Positions 59,060-64,000 of a stretch of DNA of 64,000 nucleotides are shown here, in pieces (the stretch's first letter is position 1; each line of letters opens with the position of its first letter). The stretch spans positions 1 through 64,000 of the forward strand of contig JAZDGR010000050.1 in assembly GCA_043806735.1 (NCBI GenBank), written 5' to 3'. Under the pieces are notes generated by a model, which was not told the DNA's origin, did no database searches, and was given only the letters and a program-made list of their open reading frames with translations. Source of the stretch: QYOJ01 sp043806735 (GTDB lineage: Bacteria; Bacteroidota; Bacteroidia; Bacteroidales; FEN-979). The translations under genes were made by a program, and so were the position numbers.

Positions 59060-59064
59060 TAATA

Positions 59065-59104
59065 AAAATGGTGAAATGGTGAAATAGTGAAATGGTGAAA
59101 TATC
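59065..59104. repeat. Octanucleotide array between aroQ and the thiamine locus
   Basis: Five 8-bp units: AAAATGGT, GAAATGGT, GAAATAGT, GAAATGGT, GAAATATC. It covers the upstream region of the aroQ promoter. Confidence 0.8.
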
Positions 59105-59110
59105 CTATGC

Positions 59111-59160
59111 AATCATGGCAATAAATGGCAATTCATGGCAATTCATGACAATAAATGATT
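59111..59160. repeat. Decanucleotide array before the TPP riboswitch promoter
   Basis: Five 10-bp units: AATCATGGCA, ATAAATGGCA, ATTCATGGCA, ATTCATGACA, ATAAATGATT. The last base is the first base of the TACCTTTG box. It sits right beside the 8-bp array, so two arrays of different period adjoin. Confidence 0.8.
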
Positions 59161-59167
59161 ACCTTTG
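59160..59167 (+). promoter_or_regulatory. -7 box of the thiamine riboswitch transcript
   Basis: TACCTTTG followed by TACC, 12 nt before the riboswitch. The upstream region is repeat sequence with no clear -33 box. Confidence 0.5.
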
Positions 59168-59177
59168 TACCACTATC

Positions 59178-59256
59178 AACTAGGGGTGCCTTAAAACACA
59201 GGCTGAGATCATACTCTTTGAACCTGATCCGGGTAATGCCGGCGTAGGGATTAAAA
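59178..59256 (+). ncRNA. TPP (THI-box) riboswitch
   Basis: The diagnostic thi-box words are all present in order: AGGGGTGCC, GGCTGAGATC, CTTTGAACCTGATCCGGG and TAATGCCGGCGTAGGGA. The RNA binds thiamine pyrophosphate. It lies in the leader of the TonB receptor gene, whose ATG is about 70 nt downstream, and would switch it off when thiamine is plentiful. Confidence 0.95.
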
Positions 59257-59279
59257 TTCAAGCTTTGATTAACTCCTCT

Positions 59280-59325
59280 ATTGATCAGTTTATTCAACTA
59301 TCTATTATCATTAAACTTGATCAAT
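59280..59325 (+). promoter_or_regulatory. Hairpin just before the receptor start codon
   Basis: ATTGATCAGTTT and AAACTTGATCAAT pair with one bulge, the stem ending 1 nt before the ATG at 59327. It is a candidate expression platform that could hide the start region when TPP is bound. Confidence 0.5.
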
Positions 59326-59326
59326 T

Positions 59327-61765
59327 ATGAAACCAAAAACAAATTTGACCACAAGTCTGGTCCTGCTGCTTCTGGGAATGATACAAATTCCACTGGCATT
59401 GCACGGACAGACCACCCTCCGGGGAACTGTTTCCGATCAGAAAACCGGTAAACCGCTGACGGGAGCTCATGTTTGTATTGAGAATACATTCTATGCAACC
59501 GCCACAGATCCGGACGGAAAGTTTCTTTTTAGCGGATTGCGGCCAGGGAATTATTCTCTCAAAACGACCTATGTAGGTTATAAACCCATCGCCATTCAGC
59601 TCCGGATGAAATCTGACACCGTGGTAAATTTCTCTATGGAAGAGATGGCTATTCTTGGAGATGAAGTGAACATTGTAGCGACACGGGCCGGAGAGAAGTA
59701 TCCAACGGCTTATTCCACCATCACACCGATGGAGATTGAGGAGGCAAACCTCGGAAAGGATATGCCCTACATCATCCAGACTACCCCCTCTGTAACAGTC
59801 ACTTCCGATGCCGGAAACGGAATCGGGTATACCGGCATCTATATCCGGGGGACTGATCTTACGCGGATCAACGTTACGATAAACGGGATCCCGGTAAACG
59901 ACGCGGAATCGCAGGGCGTATGGTTTGTGGACCTGCCCGATCTGGCCTCCTCCACCGAAAATATCCAGATCCAGCGCGGCGTGGGCACTTCAACCAACGG
60001 GGCCGGGGCATTTGGAGCCACCATCAACATCCTGACGACCGAAACCGACCCGGATCCTTACGGGGAACTGTCAGCCAGTTACGGAACCTTCAACTCATAC
60101 AAAACCACCCTGAAATTCGGATCGGGTATTCTGAAATCGGGATTTGCCGTCGATGGCCGTCTCTCTTACATCTCCTCCCAAGGATACATCGACCGGGCCT
60201 TCTCCAGGCTAAGGTCCTATTATATCAGCGGAGGTTACTATGGAAAGAATACCACCCTGAAGCTGATCAATTTTTCGGGACACGAAAAAACCTATCAGGC
60301 GTGGGAAGGGGTTCCGCTGGATTCGCTGGGAACCAACCGGAGGTACAATCCGGCCGGTCAGTACACCGATTCCTCCGGACAGATCCAGTACTACGACAAC
60401 CAGACCGACAACTATACCCAAAACAACTACCAGCTCATCTTCTCCCAGCGGATCGGCAATGCCTGGAATATCAATGCAGCCATCCACCTAACGACCGGGA
60501 ACGGGTACTACGAAAGTTACAAGCAAGATGAATACTTTGCCGAATACGGACTTCAGGATGTAATTATCGGCGGGGATACAATTACGAACACAAATCTGGT
60601 GAACCGGAAAATGATGGACAACAGCTTCTATGGGATGACCTTTTCAGCCAATTACATCCAACCTGACAGGTTCAATGTGATTCTGGGCGGCGCGCTGAAT
60701 CAATATTACGGGGAGCATTTCGGGAAGGTGATCTGGGCACAATTTGCCTCCAACGGAGACAACGAACGCAATTGGTATTACAATACCGGCCTGAAGAATG
60801 ATTTCAACATCTATGCAAAAGCCACCTGGCAGGCCCTGAAAAAACTGACCTTATTTGCCGACCTTCAGTACCGTCATGTCGGATACCGGCTGAACGGAAC
60901 CCTGGACGACCTGCAGCAAATTGACCAGGTTCATCTGTTCAATTTCTTTAATCCGAAAGCCGGCCTCTTTTGTACCTTCTCGGAACACCTGAACGCCTAT
61001 TTTTCTTTCAGTGTAGGAAACAGGGAACCCAGTCGTAACAATTATCTGGATGCCGATTCCAATCACATGCCCATGCCGGAAAGGCTCTACGACTATGAGT
61101 TGGGGGTGACCTACAACCGTACCAAGTGGACGGCCGGTGTCAACCTCTATTTCATGGATTACAAAGATCAGCTGGTCCTGACCGGGGAGATCAACAATGT
61201 TGGAGAAGCCATTATGGTCAATGTTCCGAAGAGTTACCGGGCCGGAATTGAGCTCTCCGCAGGTGTAAATCTCTGGAATAAGATCCAATGGGACATCCAG
61301 GGTACGCTGAGCCTTAACAAAATCAAAAATTTCACCGAGTACGTTGACGGGTATGATTCAGCCTGGAATTTTACCGGACAGGTTTCCAAATATCTGGGAA
61401 CCACCGACCTCTCCTTTTCACCGGAACTCCTTCTCGGAAGTATTCTGACCTATAAACCCGTGAAGGGACTATCGGCTTCCCTGCAATCGAAATTTATCGG
61501 AAAGCAATTCATTGACAATACCTCCAGCGACAGTCGTTCGTTGCACCCTTACTTTGTCAATAATCTGGTACTGGCCTATAATTTCAAGCTGAAGCCCTTT
61601 TCCGGAATTGGCCTCAATCTCATGGTGAATAACCTTTTCAGCCAGCAGTACGAATCCAACGCCTGGGTTTACCGCTATTTCTATGCTGATCAACCCTTTG
61701 AGTTGAACGGCTACTTCCCCCAGACCCTGATCAATTATATGGTCGGCATCACCCTGAAACTCTGA
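59327..61765 (+). CDS. TonB-dependent outer-membrane receptor for thiamine compounds
   Basis: An 812-residue receptor. It has a signal peptide (LVLLLLGMIQIPLALHG), a carboxypeptidase-like N-terminal extension (TLRGTVSDQKTGKPLTGAHV), the plug domain (GNGIGYTGIYIRGTDLTRIN, then GIPVNDAESQG and GVGTSTNGAGAFGATINI) and a 22-strand-type barrel ending in an aromatic-rich last strand. There is no SusD partner. The TPP riboswitch directly upstream marks it as the thiamine or thiamine-precursor receptor known in Bacteroidota. Confidence 0.93.
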   Translation: MKPKTNLTTSLVLLLLGMIQIPLALHGQTTLRGTVSDQKTGKPLTGAHVCIENTFYATATDPDGKFLFSGLRPGNYSLKTTYVGYKPIAIQLRMKSDTVVNFSMEEMAILGDEVNIVATRAGEKYPTAYSTITPMEIEEANLGKDMPYIIQTTPSVTVTSDAGNGIGYTGIYIRGTDLTRINVTINGIPVNDAESQGVWFVDLPDLASSTENIQIQRGVGTSTNGAGAFGATINILTTETDPDPYGELSASYGTFNSYKTTLKFGSGILKSGFAVDGRLSYISSQGYIDRAFSRLRSYYISGGYYGKNTTLKLINFSGHEKTYQAWEGVPLDSLGTNRRYNPAGQYTDSSGQIQYYDNQTDNYTQNNYQLIFSQRIGNAWNINAAIHLTTGNGYYESYKQDEYFAEYGLQDVIIGGDTITNTNLVNRKMMDNSFYGMTFSANYIQPDRFNVILGGALNQYYGEHFGKVIWAQFASNGDNERNWYYNTGLKNDFNIYAKATWQALKKLTLFADLQYRHVGYRLNGTLDDLQQIDQVHLFNFFNPKAGLFCTFSEHLNAYFSFSVGNREPSRNNYLDADSNHMPMPERLYDYELGVTYNRTKWTAGVNLYFMDYKDQLVLTGEINNVGEAIMVNVPKSYRAGIELSAGVNLWNKIQWDIQGTLSLNKIKNFTEYVDGYDSAWNFTGQVSKYLGTTDLSFSPELLLGSILTYKPVKGLSASLQSKFIGKQFIDNTSSDSRSLHPYFVNNLVLAYNFKLKPFSGIGLNLMVNNLFSQQYESNAWVYRYFYADQPFELNGYFPQTLINYMVGITLKL

Positions 61766-61844
61766 AAAGAAGGGCAAACCGCCTACGAAAACGATGAAAA
61801 ATCGTATCTTGCACAACCCTGCTTACTGAATAAAATCAAGAAAC

Positions 61845-64000
61845 ATGAAACGACTTACGCTTATTCTCCTGCTGTCACTTACCCTCGTCATTCCGGCAGA
61901 GTTGCTTTTTGGGCAGACGACGGTCATTGACTACACCACGCTCCTTGCGATGGATCCGAATGTGCGGATCGGGACGCTCGATAACGGCCTTGTTTACTAC
62001 ATCCGGCAAAACAAGAAACCGGAAAAACGGGTGGAGCTGCGCCTGGTTGTAAATGCCGGATCCATCCTGGAAAACAACAGTCAGCTCGGGCTGGCTCATT
62101 TTACCGAACACATGTGTTTTAACGGGACCAGGAGTTTTCCAAAGAACGAGCTGATCAATTTCCTGCAGAAGACGGGTGTTCAGTTTGGCGCCGACATCAA
62201 TGCTTATACCGGCTTTGATGAGACCGTTTACATGCTGAAACTTCCGACCGACGAGGAAGGGCTAGTTGAAAAAGGGTTCCAGGTCCTCGAGGAGTGGGCC
62301 CATGAAGTTACCTTCGACGGAAAAGAGATAGACAAGGAACGGGGGGTGATCGTTGAGGAGTGGCGTTTGGGACTGGGGGCGCAGGACCGGATGATGAAAA
62401 AGTTTCTTCCGGTGATCCTGAAAGGGTCGCAATACGCGGAACGGATCCCTATTGGGAAAGTCGAGATTCTGGAGAGTTTTAAACATGATACCCTCCGGGC
62501 TTTTTATTATACCTGGTACAGGCCAGATCTGCAGGCGGTTGTTGTAGTTGGTGACATTAACCCGGACTCGGCGGAACAACAGATCAAAACGCATTTTTCG
62601 GGGCTCACTAATCCCACGACCGAGCGGGAGCGCGTAGTGTTTGATCTCCCCGGAAACCGGGAACCTCTGATTGCTATTACCACCGACAAGGAAGCGATGC
62701 AGAACGTTATCCTGATGTTCTGGAAGCATCCGAAAAAACAGGTGCAGAACCTGGGTGATTTTAAAGAACACATTGCTGGAGAACTTTTTACCGGTATGTT
62801 GAATCAGCGGTTCACCGAGTTGTCGCAGCAGCCCGATTGTCCGTTTGTATTTGCCAATGCCGGGTATGGCGATTTTCTTGCCCGCACCCGCGACTCCTAC
62901 CTGATGACCACCATGCCTAAAGAGAATCAAACCGGTCAGACCCTGGCCGTTGTGCTTGCTGAAAATGAGCGGGTGCGACGCTACGGATTTACTTCTACTG
63001 AATTTACCCGGCAGAAGGAAGAAATGCTGAGCCGATATGAGCAGGCCGCGAAGGAATTTGACAAGACTGAGTCGGAGAATTTTGCCAGGGCTTATGTAGA
63101 TAATTACCTGAATCATTCTCCGATCCCGGGCGCACAAAAAGAGTTCAAGTACCTGACCAAACTCCTGCCTGAAATCACCCTGGAAGAAGTTAACCAGCTG
63201 GCTCAAAAGTGGGTGACTGACGACAATCTGGCAATGGTAATCATGGGCCCGGAAAAAGAGGGACTGAATATCCTCACTGAATCCGAGGTTCTGGAGATCA
63301 TCCGGAGTTCCAAAACCCAGGAACTCCAGGCCTATATAGATAATTTCAGGGAAGAACCGCTGGTCACGGCAGACCTTTCTGGAGGAGCTGTCGCAGAAAT
63401 GAAAACACTTAGCGAGCTCGGTTATACCGAACTAACCCTTTCCAATGGCCTCCGCGTCATCCTGAAACCCACCACCTTTAAAAATGACGAGATCCTTGTT
63501 TCGGCTTATAGTCCGGGCGGAAGCTCCCTGGTGGAAGACGACCAGTTTCTTTCTGCCAGCTTCGCCTCTTCCATCATCGACCAGAGCGGAGCGGGGGAAT
63601 TTGACAACGTGGAATTGCAGAAAAAGCTGAAGGGGGAAAACCTGTCGATCTCTCCCTATATCGACGATGTAAAAGAGGGCTTCAGGGGGAATAGTACCCC
63701 CAAAGATCTCCAAACACTGATGGAACTGGTTTATCTGTATTTTGAGGGGCCCCGCAAGGATACTTCTGCGTTTCAGGCATTCATCTCACAGATGGAGAAC
63801 CAGATGAAGTTCATGAAAAGCAACCCCATCATGGCATTCTATGATACCCTCTTCAAAACGGCCTTCCCCGGGAACAAACGCCTCATCATTTTCCCGACCC
63901 AACAGCAACTTGAATCGATTGTACTTGATACCGTTTTCCGGATTTATTGCAACCGTTTTGCCGATGCATCGGACTTTACTTTCCTGCTGGTCGGCAATTT
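61845..64000 (+). CDS. M16-family zinc peptidase (continues past window)
   Basis: The frame is open from ATG 61845 to the window end, 718 codons. It has a signal peptide (MKRLTLILLLSLTLVIPAEL), then the inverted zinc motif GLAHFTEHMCFNGTRSFPKN (HxxEH) with the downstream Glu region EEGLVEKGFQVLEEWAHEVT. A second homologous domain starts near YTELTLSNGLRVILKPTTF. This is a pitrilysin-like peptidase of the PqqL/insulinase type, probably periplasmic. Start chosen by the signal peptide. It is 79 bp after the receptor gene on the same strand. Confidence 0.93.
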   Translation, partial: MKRLTLILLLSLTLVIPAELLFGQTTVIDYTTLLAMDPNVRIGTLDNGLVYYIRQNKKPEKRVELRLVVNAGSILENNSQLGLAHFTEHMCFNGTRSFPKNELINFLQKTGVQFGADINAYTGFDETVYMLKLPTDEEGLVEKGFQVLEEWAHEVTFDGKEIDKERGVIVEEWRLGLGAQDRMMKKFLPVILKGSQYAERIPIGKVEILESFKHDTLRAFYYTWYRPDLQAVVVVGDINPDSAEQQIKTHFSGLTNPTTERERVVFDLPGNREPLIAITTDKEAMQNVILMFWKHPKKQVQNLGDFKEHIAGELFTGMLNQRFTELSQQPDCPFVFANAGYGDFLARTRDSYLMTTMPKENQTGQTLAVVLAENERVRRYGFTSTEFTRQKEEMLSRYEQAAKEFDKTESENFARAYVDNYLNHSPIPGAQKEFKYLTKLLPEITLEEVNQLAQKWVTDDNLAMVIMGPEKEGLNILTESEVLEIIRSSKTQELQAYIDNFREEPLVTADLSGGAVAEMKTLSELGYTELTLSNGLRVILKPTTFKNDEILVSAYSPGGSSLVEDDQFLSASFASSIIDQSGAGEFDNVELQKKLKGENLSISPYIDDVKEGFRGNSTPKDLQTLMELVYLYFEGPRKDTSAFQAFISQMENQMKFMKSNPIMAFYDTLFKTAFPGNKRLIIFPTQQQLESIVLDTVFRIYCNRFADASDFTFLLVGN

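Overview
The window looks like a chromosomal segment of an anaerobic Bacteroidota bacterium, most like Bacteroidales or a relative. Four things support this. There are many -7 boxes of the form TAnnTTTG, several with TTTG or TTG 19-21 nt upstream, which is the Bacteroidota sigma-ABfr promoter. Several large secreted proteins end in type IX secretion (Por) C-terminal sorting domains. A PorE-like OmpA protein, a GWxTD protein and a thiamine TonB receptor are present. An iron-sulfur/hydrogenase-like redox operon points to anaerobic metabolism. G+C is moderate and coding density is high.

Layout. 1-2 kb: end of an IS701-like transposase and a TlpA-like thioredoxin. 2-5.2 kb (minus): rplT-rpmI-infC-thrS, with infC starting at AUA. 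5.3-11 kb: amidotransferase, an arylsulfotransferase-like gene with a stop codon in its signal peptide, a decayed GMC oxidoreductase, and a Por-sorted secreted protein. 11-21 kb (minus): nine-gene redox operon (zinc protein, two DRTGG proteins, [FeFe]-hydrogenase-like protein, NuoE, NuoF, NuoG/FdhA-like, NfnA- and GltA/NfnB-like subunits). 21-26 kb (minus): PorE-like protein, queE, folD, ffh. 26-30 kb: two tandem paralogous secreted proteins. 29.6-34.4 kb: argS, a predicted P-loop GTPase, pyrB, pyrI. 34.4-41 kb: AlbA_2 protein, outer-membrane protein, LytS/LytTR pair, membrane protein, and an M28 peptidase split by a stop codon. 41-45 kb: tRNA-Ser(UGA), amidase, and a TPR histidine kinase split inside a heptanucleotide repeat. 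45.5-53 kb: a putative radical-SAM RiPP operon with a 53-residue precursor. 53-56 kb: AbiE-type toxin-antitoxin, integrase remnant, tRNA-Ser(CGA). 56-64 kb: GWxTD protein, glycosyltransferase, aroQ, TPP riboswitch with TonB receptor, M16 peptidase.

Two signals stand out. First, 45.5-53 kb carries an exporter, two S24/S26 peptidase-like proteins, a nucleotidyltransferase, an HPr-kinase-like ATPase, a PqqD-like recognition protein, a radical SAM/SPASM enzyme, an overlooked small precursor ORF (51788-51949) with its own promoter, and a sulfotransferase. Second, at least ten short tandem arrays share a strict 7-bp period although their unit sequences differ; similar 8-, 9- and 10-bp arrays also occur. 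They lie between genes, in the leaders of both tRNA-Ser genes, and inside coding regions (queE, argS, the PorE-like signal peptide, and the linker of the split histidine kinase). Three 7-bp units equal seven codons, so a stop-free array gives a 7-residue peptide periodicity. In the kinase the array builds a coiled-coil heptad, and gaining one unit would restore the full reading frame.

Several genes are broken: in-frame TAG, TGA and TAA in three genes, a deletion/frameshift in the GMC gene, and a frameshift at an A10 run in the hydrogenase-like gene. Three different stop codons argue against recoding. Decay, phase variation and assembly error remain the candidates.
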